This document shows, piece by piece, positions 24,537-34,187 of a stretch of DNA of 64,000 nt; positions within the stretch are counted from its first letter, which is position 1; the number at the start of each line of letters is the position of its first letter. A model generated the notes under the pieces. It saw only the letters and a list, made by a program, of their open reading frames with translations. It made no database searches and was not told where the DNA came from. This DNA is from a virus. The position numbers and the translations under genes were made by a program. The DNA lies in IMG/VR virus record IMGVR_UViG_3300020442_000016, positions 1 through 64,000 of that record. One strand, written 5' to 3'.

Positions 24537-26810
24537 ATGACAGCAGGAAGACTCGCAGCTAGTAACCCAAGCGCAACAACAAATACGGTGCTGTATCAAG
24601 CACCCATCACTGCTACTGCCAGCACAGTTGTCAACGTGACAAACTGGGACAGTGGAGCAGGCACCTATAGAATGGCACTGAGAGATTACGATCAGGTGTT
24701 GCACCTTGATGGACAAGAATCTCAAAATGGTGGCACAAAAACCACCTATCAGTATCAAAAAGGTAACCCTATTAGTGCATATCAACTGGAAATTTCTCCA
24801 GGATATAACTATGCTGATGCCTTGCCAGGATCTAATATTGACTCTACAAACGGTGCAAAAGCAAAACTTTTAGACATCTTCAAAGAGATTACTGATGTCA
24901 CCTATTACACACAGGTGCAGTCTATCAGCGAACTTTCCTACGGGGGTGTTGTTTCAGGTACATTCCAAGCAGGTGAAACTCTGACTGGTGCAACCTCTGG
25001 ACTTACCGCTACATTCCGTGGTCAAGGTGTCGCTAACAGTGTTTGGAATTTTATTCCCAACGTATCTAACAGTGCAACCTCTCTGCAAATCTCCAGAAAT
25101 ACTGGTCTTGCAGATGGTATGTATCTTACATTGACAAATGCTGGTGATACTTCTCTGACTGAGATTATTTCCATTGATGCATCTGGTATTAACACAACCA
25201 CCAACGAACTAACAATTACTCGTAGTGCACTTGGCACAACTGCTGGTGAGATTCCACCTGGTCGTCTTGCAACTGCATGGTCTGCATCTGGCACCGTGAC
25301 TGCAATCGACGAGGGTGGCACATTCGCTGCTGCTGATACAACTTTGACTGTTGTTAACTCTACTGGTTTTGTGACTGGTAGTTTTATTCTGATTGATAAC
25401 GAGATCCTTGAAGTTACTGGTGTTGCTGGTAATGACTTGACTGTTACTCGTGGTATGGTCGGCACAACTGATGCAAACCATAATAACGCAGTTAACGTTA
25501 CTCTCCTCACCAACAACGGTGACTATCTTGTTAACTACTTCACTGAAGGCGAAGACGTTACAGGTAATACATCTTCTGCATCTATTACTCTTAACTTCAC
25601 TTCAACTGCATCTGTTGCAAACCAAAACCGTTTCGTATTGTCTACGACTGGTTTGAATGCAACTGATCACGTCTTTGCTGATACTTACACTCTTGATGTT
25701 GATAGGACATATATCTTCGATCAAGAGCACGCAAGTAACACAAACTATCCTATGAAATTCTCCTCTGATAACGCAGAGGGCACCAACGGCACACCTACAC
25801 CAGGTACTGAGTATACTCAGAATATTACTAAGGCAGGTACTGCTGGATCTTCTGGTGCATTTACAAAAATTGATGTTGCTGATAGTTTGACACCATCACT
25901 CTTTGCATATGCTGATGGTCTGACTGGATCCCCTCCAGTGGCAGGCGGCACAACTGGTGTTGGATTTACAGCAAACCTTGACTTTAACCCAACATACACT
26001 AGAATCTATGTGTATGATGTTTCAGGCGAACCTTTTGCCGCTGCTGATACGTTTACTATCGGTGGTACAACTCAAACTATTCAGGCAAATGGAGTTTACG
26101 CTGGTCCCTATGGATATGTGCATGACTTTAATGATGTAACTAATCATCTGAAAGTGTCACTGTCTCCTGGTTCTCCAGCATTCACAGCGGGGACTGTTTT
26201 CTATGACACACCTACACTCACAAACGCCGACCGTCGCAGGACGGAGGTTGTTGACGGCAAAATCCTTACGATCAACAACATCGGCGCTGCAGACGGTTCT
26301 CGTGCTGCAGGCACTTATGCTAACCTTACACCATCCTCAACTACTGGTAGCGGTGATCTCACTACTACAAGAGTAACAGTTGTTGTTGATGGATCTGGCG
26401 CTGCTACAATCACACTTGTTAATGGTGGTAAAGCACATGCTGGATCTGATACTATCACTATTAATGATGGACTTCTCGGATCTGGTGGTGGTGCTGCATT
26501 GACATTTGATGTGGCAACTATTTCAACGGGAGTCCACACGGGCACAACTGGTGTCTACTCCGCAGAGGATTACATTTTCTATGACAAGGCGATTGGATCC
26601 AAGGTAACTGATAAGAATACAAGTATTGTTGTTGGTCCTGGTCAAAACCTTTTGATCTATGGATCAAGTGCAAGTCAGTCATTCGTTGTGAATGGTTTTG
26701 AAACTGAGTCTTCTGATTATGTCGAGGTCCCACTCAATAAGGACGCCAATGCTGGTGGTGCTGCTGGTGGCGCACCTGGCGGTGGTGGAGCACCAGGTGG
26801 TGGCAACTAA
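24537..26810 (+). CDS. Virion structural / fibre protein with Gly-rich tail
   Basis: 757 residues, Thr/Gly/Ala/Asn-rich beta protein. The N-terminal TVLYQAPITATASTVVNVTN and AYQLEISPGYNYADA fit attachment domains of cyanophage fibre proteins. A repeated module (ADTTLTVVNSTGFVTGSFIL, NEILEVTGVAGNDLTVTRGM) appears near residues 180-330. The last 20 residues are almost only Gly, Ala, Pro and Asn. Starts 7 nt after the previous gene; a TAAATA box follows. Confidence 0.72.
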   Translation: MTAGRLAASNPSATTNTVLYQAPITATASTVVNVTNWDSGAGTYRMALRDYDQVLHLDGQESQNGGTKTTYQYQKGNPISAYQLEISPGYNYADALPGSNIDSTNGAKAKLLDIFKEITDVTYYTQVQSISELSYGGVVSGTFQAGETLTGATSGLTATFRGQGVANSVWNFIPNVSNSATSLQISRNTGLADGMYLTLTNAGDTSLTEIISIDASGINTTTNELTITRSALGTTAGEIPPGRLATAWSASGTVTAIDEGGTFAAADTTLTVVNSTGFVTGSFILIDNEILEVTGVAGNDLTVTRGMVGTTDANHNNAVNVTLLTNNGDYLVNYFTEGEDVTGNTSSASITLNFTSTASVANQNRFVLSTTGLNATDHVFADTYTLDVDRTYIFDQEHASNTNYPMKFSSDNAEGTNGTPTPGTEYTQNITKAGTAGSSGAFTKIDVADSLTPSLFAYADGLTGSPPVAGGTTGVGFTANLDFNPTYTRIYVYDVSGEPFAAADTFTIGGTTQTIQANGVYAGPYGYVHDFNDVTNHLKVSLSPGSPAFTAGTVFYDTPTLTNADRRRTEVVDGKILTINNIGAADGSRAAGTYANLTPSSTTGSGDLTTTRVTVVVDGSGAATITLVNGGKAHAGSDTITINDGLLGSGGGAALTFDVATISTGVHTGTTGVYSAEDYIFYDKAIGSKVTDKNTSIVVGPGQNLLIYGSSASQSFVVNGFETESSDYVEVPLNKDANAGGAAGGAPGGGGAPGGGN

Positions 26811-26816
26811 TAAATA
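26811..26816 (+). promoter_or_regulatory. Late-promoter-like TAAATA box
   Basis: AATAAATAAC begins at the stop codon of the 757-aa gene and lies 25 nt upstream of the 1190-aa gene. Confidence 0.5.
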
Positions 26817-26840
26817 ACCATATCAGGACGCAAAAAGTAA

Positions 26841-29800
26841 ATGGCACTAACCCGTCTTAAAAATATCATCACGTCTAGGACTGGACGTATTATCTACGTC
26901 AACCCTGACGATTTCGATGCGTCTGACGCATACGACAATAGAGGTAACTCCGCGCTGCGTCCTTTTAAGACATTGCAACGTGCATTCCTTGAGGTAGCAC
27001 GTTTCTCATATAGAGTGGGTCTATCTAACGACGAATTTGACGCATTCTCAATCTATCTGTATCCATCTGAATATGTTATTGACAACCGTCCTGGCACGGC
27101 AGACTTCAATAGCATTCAACCATTCAACGAAAACACAAACTTCGATCTAACGTCACCCTCTAACGAGTTGTATAAATTCAACTCTGCTCAGGGTGGCATT
27201 GTCGTACCTAGAGGTTGTAGTGTTATTGGATCAGACCTTCGTCGTACTAAAATTGTGCCGAAGTATGTACCCTATCCTACAGTTAGTGGTGCGCTCGGTA
27301 TTACAGCATCTAACGAACCACTACCAACTGCTATCTTCAAACTAACTGGTGGTTGTTATTTCTGGCAGATGTCATTCTTTGATGGTGACACCACTGGTGT
27401 TTACTATCGTGATGATCTTGCTACTATTGCCCCTAACTTCTCTCACCACAAACTCACTTGTTTTGAGTTTGCTAACGTAGCAGATCTGGAGCTTTACTAT
27501 CAGAAGATCTCGAAAGCATACGCTACAATTCCTGATACCTCTGGTATTGTATCTCAGGACCAGATTCAGGCAAGAATCGAAGAAAACAGAATCGTTGGTC
27601 CTATTTCGGACGAATTTGCAGTATCGCAGATTATTAGAAATGGACAAACAGCAACAGCATTCACCGTGGATGAATTGGGTAACCCCAAAAACCACGGATT
27701 CTCTGTGGGTGTGGCAGTTAATATTTCTGGTGTCACTGGTCCTACTGATCAGGATGCTCTACTTTATAACGGGTCATTCCTAGTTACGTCTGCACAAGGT
27801 AACCAGTTTACCTATCAGATGTCAGCAGAGCCCACGGGTAACGCACTTGGCAGTAATGTTCTTGTTAAGGTTGAGATTGATACTGTTGACTCTGCATCAC
27901 CATATGTCTTTAACTGCTCGCTAAGATCAGTTTGGGGTATTGGTGGTATGCACGCAGATGGATCTCGTGCAACTGGTTTCAAATCAATGGTTGTTGCCCA
28001 GTTTACTGGTATTTCTCTACAGAAAGACGATCGTGCATTTGTGGTGTATAATCCAACAAACGGAGCGTATGAAGCGCAAGCGAGTGGATCTGGTGCACAC
28101 ATTAATGGATTGGCAAAATACCGTAAAGGATGGCGTCACTGCCATATTAAGGCATCCAATGACGCATTCATTCAGGTTGTGTCTGTGTTCGCTGTGGGAT
28201 TTGGTGATCATTTCTTCTCTGACAGTGGTGGTGACCTTTCTATTACCAACAGTAATAGTAACTTCGGAAATACGTCTCTTAGATCCAAGGGATTTAAGGC
28301 AGCAGCATTTACAAAGGATAAGGCAGGACAGATTACGCATGTAATCCCACCGAAAGCAATTACTGATATTGAAGAATTATCTGTTAACTGGGTGTCCTTC
28401 GATATTACTAAGACAAAATCAGTTGCTGACCCAACAAAACTTTACTTGTATGGATATACCACAGAGGCGGGAAGACCTCCCTCAAAAATACAAGGTTATA
28501 CTGTTGGTGCGCGACGTGATGATGTTAACACACCTGATCGTATCTATGTACTCCTAAGAGCATCAGGATCTACAGACCCAACAACACACTACGCTGATAT
28601 CAACCCCGCTGGTAAATCTGTTACTGGCACAAGAGCAGGTGATGATGATTCTCCTATTAAATGGGATGAATCTAACTCTGGATGGTATCTGCAAGTTGAT
28701 GGATCAGTTAACACCATTTACACGACACTACAGGCAAACCCACTGTATCAAAACTTAGGTTATACACCTAACTCTTTTGTTAGAAGAATTCCTGACTCAA
28801 GAAACCTTGTCGATAGAATCTATCGTTATCGTTATGTCCTTGATAAGGATGCATTCCCTGTGCCCAGAGTGCCCATTACTGGTTTCGTGTTACAACCTAG
28901 ATCCAGTGAAACTAACTCTCCTGCATATACAAAGACATATTACATCTACTCAGTAGAAACACATCAAGTATTTGAAAGAGGTGTTACGGATGGTATTTAC
29001 TATCTGACACTGTTGAATGCTTCGGTGTCACCATCTACATCTAACTTCAACGATTTCTTCTTCTCACAGCAGACAGTTGATCTGTATCCTGCATTTGACA
29101 GAGATAACCCTGTCGGTGATCCACAGGCAGCAGTATCTGTTGCAGATAATGAAACGTTGGGTCTGGTGTATACAACTGATGGTGCATCACCTGTTGCTAA
29201 CATTGATACTGAGAGATCTATCACGAAAGAAACTTCACAGTATTACTTGCTTGAATCTGAAAATAACATCGGATACAACACTACATCTAACCTGTTGAAT
29301 GGTATTAGTGTTACAGCAAGACTTGGTGATGAAGAAGAGCGTAAGATTCCATTGAAACTTAACGCTGACAATAGTGTGCAACCTATTCTCGTAGAATTGA
29401 GAAGATACTCTATTCTTAGAGCATCTGGTCACACGTTTGAGTATCTTGGATTTGGTCCAGGTAACTATTCAACTGCATTCCCATCCACACAGGTTGAGGT
29501 GCTAACACCCGAGCAAGTTAGACTGTCACAGTCTCTCAAAGAAGCATCAGGTGTTGCATACTACTCTGGTGTTAACAGTGATGGTGAGTTGTTTGTTGGT
29601 AACCAGGTTATCAACCCAGTTACAGGTCAGATCACAAACGAAGATATTGCACAACTGAATGTGTTGGGTGAAGAAGACACAACTATCGAGACATTCTCCG
29701 AGTTGGTGTTGACTGATAAACTAACCGTTATCGGTGGTGCATCTAACCAGTTGGAATCTGTATTCTCTGGTCCTGTTACCTTCCAGAAGAAAGTAACATC

Positions 29801-30413
29801 ACAGGAGAATGTGCAGTCACTGGTATTTACATTCTCCAATGATGATGGCACCACATTGAAGCAACAATTCCTCGCTGAGGAATTAGGCACTGGTTTGCCT
29901 GATGTTGACGCTGGTGGTGCATATGCAGACGGTGATATCTGTTACAACGTGGATTGGGAACCAGGACAAGCACTTGGTTGGATCTATGACGCTGGTGACT
30001 GGTATAAGTTTGGATTGAGTGATACTACACCAATTACATCCCAGAGATATAATGGCGTCACTCATTATGGTATCGGTGAAGCACCTGACGCTAACAATAG
30101 ATTCAGGATTACTGGTAACGTAGCAGTTACTGGTGACATTGATGTGACTGGTAAATATGGTTGTGCTGATAAGTATGCACTTGCAACTGGCATAACTAAT
30201 AGTAATAATGGTGTTGTTTACAATGGAGATGCAACAACAACAAGTTTCGCTGTGTCCGCAGGACACACAGCATACTCTCTGCTGGTATTCTTGAATGGTG
30301 TTTGTCAGGTGCCTGGTGTTGACTACACCGTGACATCTAACAGTGTTGACTTTAGTATTTCTTCACCACCTGGTAACGGTGATGTGATTCAAATTCGTGA
30401 ATTGGTTATCTAA
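26841..30413 (+). CDS. Large tail-fibre-like structural protein
   Basis: 1190 residues. N-terminal TRLKNIITSRTGRIIYVNPD, DNRGNSALRPFKTLQRAFLE and DAFSIYLYPSEYVIDNRPG: the SALRPF/TLQRAF and GG-x-VVPRG-SVIGSD-RRT pattern is typical of phage proteins with a pectate-lyase-like right-handed beta-helix. The C-terminus (ITGNVAVTGDIDVTGKYG, then FLNGVCQVPGVDYTVTSN) has the VTGDI-type repeat and the N-G-V-x-Q-x-P-G-x-D-Y-T end found in many fibres. Probably a long-tail-fibre or baseplate-associated fibre. Confidence 0.75.
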   Translation: MALTRLKNIITSRTGRIIYVNPDDFDASDAYDNRGNSALRPFKTLQRAFLEVARFSYRVGLSNDEFDAFSIYLYPSEYVIDNRPGTADFNSIQPFNENTNFDLTSPSNELYKFNSAQGGIVVPRGCSVIGSDLRRTKIVPKYVPYPTVSGALGITASNEPLPTAIFKLTGGCYFWQMSFFDGDTTGVYYRDDLATIAPNFSHHKLTCFEFANVADLELYYQKISKAYATIPDTSGIVSQDQIQARIEENRIVGPISDEFAVSQIIRNGQTATAFTVDELGNPKNHGFSVGVAVNISGVTGPTDQDALLYNGSFLVTSAQGNQFTYQMSAEPTGNALGSNVLVKVEIDTVDSASPYVFNCSLRSVWGIGGMHADGSRATGFKSMVVAQFTGISLQKDDRAFVVYNPTNGAYEAQASGSGAHINGLAKYRKGWRHCHIKASNDAFIQVVSVFAVGFGDHFFSDSGGDLSITNSNSNFGNTSLRSKGFKAAAFTKDKAGQITHVIPPKAITDIEELSVNWVSFDITKTKSVADPTKLYLYGYTTEAGRPPSKIQGYTVGARRDDVNTPDRIYVLLRASGSTDPTTHYADINPAGKSVTGTRAGDDDSPIKWDESNSGWYLQVDGSVNTIYTTLQANPLYQNLGYTPNSFVRRIPDSRNLVDRIYRYRYVLDKDAFPVPRVPITGFVLQPRSSETNSPAYTKTYYIYSVETHQVFERGVTDGIYYLTLLNASVSPSTSNFNDFFFSQQTVDLYPAFDRDNPVGDPQAAVSVADNETLGLVYTTDGASPVANIDTERSITKETSQYYLLESENNIGYNTTSNLLNGISVTARLGDEEERKIPLKLNADNSVQPILVELRRYSILRASGHTFEYLGFGPGNYSTAFPSTQVEVLTPEQVRLSQSLKEASGVAYYSGVNSDGELFVGNQVINPVTGQITNEDIAQLNVLGEEDTTIETFSELVLTDKLTVIGGASNQLESVFSGPVTFQKKVTSQENVQSLVFTFSNDDGTTLKQQFLAEELGTGLPDVDAGGAYADGDICYNVDWEPGQALGWIYDAGDWYKFGLSDTTPITSQRYNGVTHYGIGEAPDANNRFRITGNVAVTGDIDVTGKYGCADKYALATGITNSNNGVVYNGDATTTSFAVSAGHTAYSLLVFLNGVCQVPGVDYTVTSNSVDFSISSPPGNGDVIQIRELVI

Positions 30414-30417
30414 AAAA

Positions 30418-30423
30418 TAAATA
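30418..30423 (+). promoter_or_regulatory. Late-promoter-like TAAATA box
   Basis: AATAAATAAC lies 5 nt after the stop of the 1190-aa gene and 20 nt before the next start. Confidence 0.5.
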
Positions 30424-30442
30424 ACAGTAAACGAGGGTTCAC

Positions 30443-31366
30443 ATGGCAACTCAGATTATTGGCAATCAGATTAATCAGGTTACTCGTGCCATCATGGAGG
30501 CACTTCAGGTAACTGAGCAGATCAACCTGCCTAATCTTAATCAGACACAGATTGATGCCCTAGGCACACCTGCATACGGCACAGTGGTGTATAACAGCAC
30601 CGAAGATATGGCACAGATATATCTTCAAGATGCTGCACAAGGTGTACCTGGTTGGGATGATGTTGGTGGCGGTGGTCCCTCTGTTGGTGAAGAGTCAATT
30701 ATTAGGACTAATGGTCCTCAAATTCAACAAAACATTACTGTTGGTCCTGTTGCTAACGGTGGTGCAGAATTTACTAACGGATTCTCTGCAGGTCCGATTC
30801 AGATTGATAACGGATATACTGTAACAGTTGAAAATGGAGCACGATGGACTATCATCGGTGGTGAGGAAAACGACCTCTCTGAAGGTACTCCAGTCCAAGT
30901 GAAGTATGCTCAGACAGAACCACTGAGATATACTATTAGATCCCAAAATGTTAGTGATGGCGCTATTCCTGGTTTAGAAATTAATATCCAACCTACACAC
31001 ACTGACTCTAAGATTTTGTTGATTGCTAATATTATGTCAACTGGTCAACACGTCTCCAGTTTTGGATTCATGAGACAAATTGCTGGTGGTGGTCAAACAA
31101 CTCTCGAACCATCGGGACATCCTGGTAACAATAGTAATACTGGCAATGGTCGTATTGCTACTTGGTATCGTGGTGATGACACGCCAGGTCATATCTATGC
31201 ACATACTGTGATGTATATGGATATGCCATCAACTCAAAATATGTGCTCATATGTTGTGGGTGGTACAGCATCTTGGGGTGGAAGTATCAGAGACCTCTAT
31301 ATTAATGATAGAGATAGTAATGATATGAGAGGTATTTCTTCGTTTATTGCCATGGAGGTAAGATGA
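30443..31366 (+). CDS. Tail-fibre-like structural protein
   Basis: 307 residues. The N-terminus ATQIIGNQINQVTRAIMEAL has the form of a fibre attachment helix, followed by TPAYGTVVYNSTEDMAQIYL, a common fibre segment (G-T-x-V-Y-N-T). The C-terminal half (KILLIANIMSTGQH, RIATWYRGDDTPGHIYAHTV) resembles beta-sandwich receptor-binding heads. Overlaps the next gene by 4 nt. Confidence 0.68.
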   Translation: MATQIIGNQINQVTRAIMEALQVTEQINLPNLNQTQIDALGTPAYGTVVYNSTEDMAQIYLQDAAQGVPGWDDVGGGGPSVGEESIIRTNGPQIQQNITVGPVANGGAEFTNGFSAGPIQIDNGYTVTVENGARWTIIGGEENDLSEGTPVQVKYAQTEPLRYTIRSQNVSDGAIPGLEINIQPTHTDSKILLIANIMSTGQHVSSFGFMRQIAGGGQTTLEPSGHPGNNSNTGNGRIATWYRGDDTPGHIYAHTVMYMDMPSTQNMCSYVVGGTASWGGSIRDLYINDRDSNDMRGISSFIAMEVR

Positions 31367-31674
31367 GATTGGATTTTAGTGATGAGATTAAAACACAAGC
31401 GATTGTACGTGTGTGTGGAGATCACTCTTTTACAATGACAGAAGGTGATTTGACTACGATTAAATTTGCAGATCCACATATCCGCGTCCCATCTGCATCA
31501 CGTCTTGAAGCAATGTGTGAGGTCATTGCTCGTGAAAAACGACTTGAGAAGAAACTACCACCTCCTCCTGTAACAATGGATCTCCTAGAAATGATCTGGG
31601 AAGATATTCATGCAGGGAAACTAAATAAGGAAGGTAGTTTTTACAATGTCCTTAAACCTTACATTGATAAATAA
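31363..31674 (+). CDS. Hypothetical protein in the fibre cluster
   Basis: 103 residues. A beta N-terminal half (FTMTEGDLTTIKFADPHIRV) and helical C-terminal half (MDLLEMIWEDIHAGKLNKEG). The WEDIHAGKLN segment resembles short C-terminal regions of tail-fibre assembly proteins, but no family is certain. Its last two codons and stop form a TAAATAA box. Confidence 0.55.
   Translation: MRLDFSDEIKTQAIVRVCGDHSFTMTEGDLTTIKFADPHIRVPSASRLEAMCEVIAREKRLEKKLPPPPVTMDLLEMIWEDIHAGKLNKEGSFYNVLKPYIDK
31668..31673 (+). promoter_or_regulatory. Late-promoter-like TAAATA box before adhesin copy 1
   Basis: GATAAATAATC is read as the last codons Asp-Lys-stop of the preceding gene, 22 nt upstream of the next start. 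Confidence 0.5.
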
Positions 31675-31694
31675 TCGGGAGAGAAAACTAAAAA

Positions 31695-32510
31695 ATGGCA
31701 CAACTAAAACTTGGAGCGATTAAAGATCTAAGCGGCGTGAGTGGTTTTACATTCACTGCTGGAGGTGTGTCTGCTAACGGTGCTTTGGTCGTAACAGACC
31801 TTGTTATTGATGGAAGTGTTTCTGGTTCTGCCGTGGGCACATATGTGGTGCCAAGTGTAAGCGGACAGGCAAATAGATTTCTGACTAACGACGGCAGCAG
31901 CATGAGTTGGGCAGAAGTTGCAACCTCTGCTGGTGTTAGATCCATGTCGGTCTATACTGGCAACAATACATGGAATAAACCTTCAGGTACTAGATCTATT
32001 CTAGTGACTGTAACTGGTGCTGGAGGTGGTGGATCAGGATTCCATGAAGGTGGTGGTGCTGGTGGCACATCACAAAGACATATTGATGTGACTAACATTA
32101 ACTCAGTTAGTGTTACAGTCGGATCACCTGGTGGCGGTGCTTACTACAACGGATGTGGTGGTAATGGTAACGCTTCTTCTTTTGGTAGTTACTTGTCTGC
32201 TAACGGTGGTGTTGGTGGTAACTGCTCACAGCAACACGCTGGAGGATTGGGTGGTCATGGATCAGGTGGCACACTAAATATCCATGGTGGTGGTAACGGA
32301 GGTCACGGATCTCACCACTCTTATGGTTGTGGTGTTTCTGCATCTAGTTACTGGGGTGGTGGACAACCTTCCTGTCATCATAGAAATCATCACTACGCTC
32401 ATTCCCATGAATCATATGCTGCATGGGGTGCAGGTGGTGGCGGCGCTGAATTCGGTTATCGTGGAGCACGCGGTAGAGAAGGAGTCGTTGTTGTCCTTGA
32501 GTATTATTGA
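31695..32510 (+). CDS. Gly/His-rich adhesin-like fibre protein, copy 1
   Basis: 271 residues. N-terminal attachment region (QLKLGAIKDLSGVSGFTFTA), a SMSVYTGNNTWNKPSGTRSI strand pair, then a Gly-rich domain from about residue 110 (GAGGGGSGFHEGGGAGG). Next come GSPGGGAYYNGCGGNG, a His cluster PSCHHRNHHYAHSHESYAAW and a conserved end RGAREGVVVVLEYY-like. Gly-rich arrays of this kind resemble polyglycine-II adhesins such as gp38 of S16-like phages; the HSH motif recalls the metal-binding HxH of T4 gp37. Probably receptor-binding. Confidence 0.68.
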   Translation: MAQLKLGAIKDLSGVSGFTFTAGGVSANGALVVTDLVIDGSVSGSAVGTYVVPSVSGQANRFLTNDGSSMSWAEVATSAGVRSMSVYTGNNTWNKPSGTRSILVTVTGAGGGGSGFHEGGGAGGTSQRHIDVTNINSVSVTVGSPGGGAYYNGCGGNGNASSFGSYLSANGGVGGNCSQQHAGGLGGHGSGGTLNIHGGGNGGHGSHHSYGCGVSASSYWGGGQPSCHHRNHHYAHSHESYAAWGAGGGGAEFGYRGARGREGVVVVLEYY

Positions 32511-32516
32511 TAAATA
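32511..32516 (+). promoter_or_regulatory. Late-promoter-like TAAATA box before adhesin copy 2
   Basis: GATAAATAAC starts directly after the TGA of adhesin copy 1, 18 nt before copy 2. Confidence 0.5.
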
Positions 32517-32533
32517 ACTAAAAAGTAAGTCTC

Positions 32534-33349
32534 ATGAGTATTCTTAAAACCAGTAATATCTATGATCTTACGGGCGTCTCGGGTTTCTCCTTCTCTGGAG
32601 GCGGCGTCACGGTGGAGGGTACTCTTACGGTCTCTACTTTGACGGTTAATGGTGCTATTGTTGGACAATCTTCTTACGTTTTGCCCTCACAGTCAGGTAG
32701 CAATGGTAAGTTTCTATCCAATGATGGTACTAAGTTACAATGGAAGGACTTAAGTGTTGAGTCTGGCATTAGATCAATGTCAGTCTATACTGGTGGTAAC
32801 ACATGGAATAAACCCAACGGTGTTGGCACTATTCACGTTTTGGTTACTGGTGCTGGCGGCGGTGGATCTGGATTCGGTGAATCTGGTGGTGCTGGTGGTC
32901 ACTCAGAGAAAGTAATTAACGTAGCAAATATTAACTCTGTAGGTATTACAGTTGGATCACCTGGCGGTGGTGCATACTATAATGGTTGCGGTGGTAATGG
33001 TAACGCATCAAGTTTTGGATCGTATCTATCAGCAAACGGCGGTGTTGGTGGCAACTGCTCACAACAGCACGCTGGTGGACTCGGTGGACATGGATCTGGC
33101 GGTGAATTAAACATCCACGGTGGTGGAGGATCTGGACACGGATCTTATCACTCCTATGGTCGTCACTATCCTGGTCCCTCATTCTGGGGTGGCGGACAAC
33201 CTGGTTGTCATCACAGAAATCATCACTATGCACACTCTCATGAATCGTATGCTGCATGGGGCGCTGGCGGTGGTGGTGCTGAGTTTGGTTATAGAGGTGC
33301 CCGAGGTCGTGAGGGTATTGTTGTTGTATACGAGTATTACGGCGATTAA
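32534..33349 (+). CDS. Gly/His-rich adhesin-like fibre protein, copy 2
   Basis: 271 residues, the closest relative of copy 1. It has the same order: N-terminal SILKTSNIYDLTGVSGFSFS, SMSVYTGGNTWNKPNGVGTI, the Gly domain with GSPGGGAYYNGCGGNG, then PGCHHRNHHYAHSHESYAAW and a VVVYEYYGD end. It differs from copy 1 mainly in the N-terminal 100 residues and in a short segment before the His cluster (RHYPGPSFWGG instead of CGVSASSYWGG). DNA identity is lower than protein identity in the conserved parts. Confidence 0.68.
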   Translation: MSILKTSNIYDLTGVSGFSFSGGGVTVEGTLTVSTLTVNGAIVGQSSYVLPSQSGSNGKFLSNDGTKLQWKDLSVESGIRSMSVYTGGNTWNKPNGVGTIHVLVTGAGGGGSGFGESGGAGGHSEKVINVANINSVGITVGSPGGGAYYNGCGGNGNASSFGSYLSANGGVGGNCSQQHAGGLGGHGSGGELNIHGGGGSGHGSYHSYGRHYPGPSFWGGGQPGCHHRNHHYAHSHESYAAWGAGGGGAEFGYRGARGREGIVVVYEYYGD

Positions 33350-33352
33350 TCA

Positions 33353-34159
33353 ATGAGTATCCTTAAAATTAACCACGTTAAAGACCTTAGCGGTATTGGT
33401 GGTTTCCAACTAGAAGCGGCAAACATTACCACAAATGGTACACTGAGAGTTACTGATCTCGCTATCAACGGTCAGGTCAATGGTACGGCGTCTAGTATTA
33501 TTCCAGCGCTGCCTGGTAGTAATTACTATCTAACTACAAATGGTAGTAGTTTGAGTTGGCAGGAAGTTTCTTCATCTGGTGGATTCAAATCCATGCAGGT
33601 ATGGACAGGTAATGGCACATGGAGCAAACCTCAAGGAATTAGATCTATCCTTGTTAAAGTTGTTGGTGCTGGTGGCGGGGGATCAGGATATACTGAAGCA
33701 GGTGGTGCTGGTGGACATGGTGAAGTTATCGTTGATGTTAATAATGTAAATAGTGTTGGCGTTACTGTTGGATCACCAGGTGGTGGCGCATATTATAATG
33801 GTTGTGGTGGTAATGGTAATGCATCATCATTTGGTGGATATGTATCTGCTAATGGTGGTACAGGTGCTAATTGTCATAACCAATATGCTGGTGGATTTGG
33901 TGGACATGGATCTGGTGGTAACCTCAACTCACATGGTGGAGGTGGCACAGGTCACGGATCTCACTATTCTTATGGTAATATGATGGGTGGTGCATCCTAT
34001 ATGGGTGGATCTCAACCTGGTTGTCACCATAGAAATCATCATTATGCACACTCTCACGAGAGTTATGCTGCATGGGGTGCTGGTGGTAACGGAGCAGAAT
34101 TCGGTTATCGCGGTGCACGCGGTAGAGAGGGTGTGGTAGTTGTCTATGAATATGCTTGA
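33353..34159 (+). CDS. Gly/His-rich adhesin-like fibre protein, copy 3
   Basis: 268 residues, third tandem paralogue. It starts only 3 nt after copy 2 and, unlike the others, has no TAAATA box of its own. The segment before the His cluster is again different (NMMGGASYMGGSQPG), the N-terminal region has diverged most (LKINHVKDLSGIGGFQLEAA) and the Gly domain and GCHHRNHHYAHSHESYAAW are kept. Confidence 0.68.
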   Translation: MSILKINHVKDLSGIGGFQLEAANITTNGTLRVTDLAINGQVNGTASSIIPALPGSNYYLTTNGSSLSWQEVSSSGGFKSMQVWTGNGTWSKPQGIRSILVKVVGAGGGGSGYTEAGGAGGHGEVIVDVNNVNSVGVTVGSPGGGAYYNGCGGNGNASSFGGYVSANGGTGANCHNQYAGGFGGHGSGGNLNSHGGGGTGHGSHYSYGNMMGGASYMGGSQPGCHHRNHHYAHSHESYAAWGAGGNGAEFGYRGARGREGVVVVYEYA

Positions 34160-34165
34160 TAAATA
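34160..34165 (+). promoter_or_regulatory. Late-promoter-like TAAATA box
   Basis: GATAAATAACTAAAGG follows the stop of adhesin copy 3. The downstream agga may be the ribosome-binding site of the next gene, which starts 22 nt after the box. Confidence 0.5.
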
Positions 34166-34187
34166 ACTAAAGGAAACTTTTACGACA

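Noticed and set aside
25022-25516. Long minus-strand open frame of 164 codons
   Set aside because: Antisense to a Thr/Gly-rich fibre gene, with composition explained by the sense codons.
32946-33353. Minus-strand frame rich in His, Gln and Arg
   Set aside because: Complement of the Gly/His-rich adhesin repeats; low complexity and no supporting start.
32100-34140. Repeated short blocks that at first look like a CRISPR array
   Set aside because: The repeats are in-frame protein repeats within three paralogous genes, with no constant direct repeat and no unique spacers.
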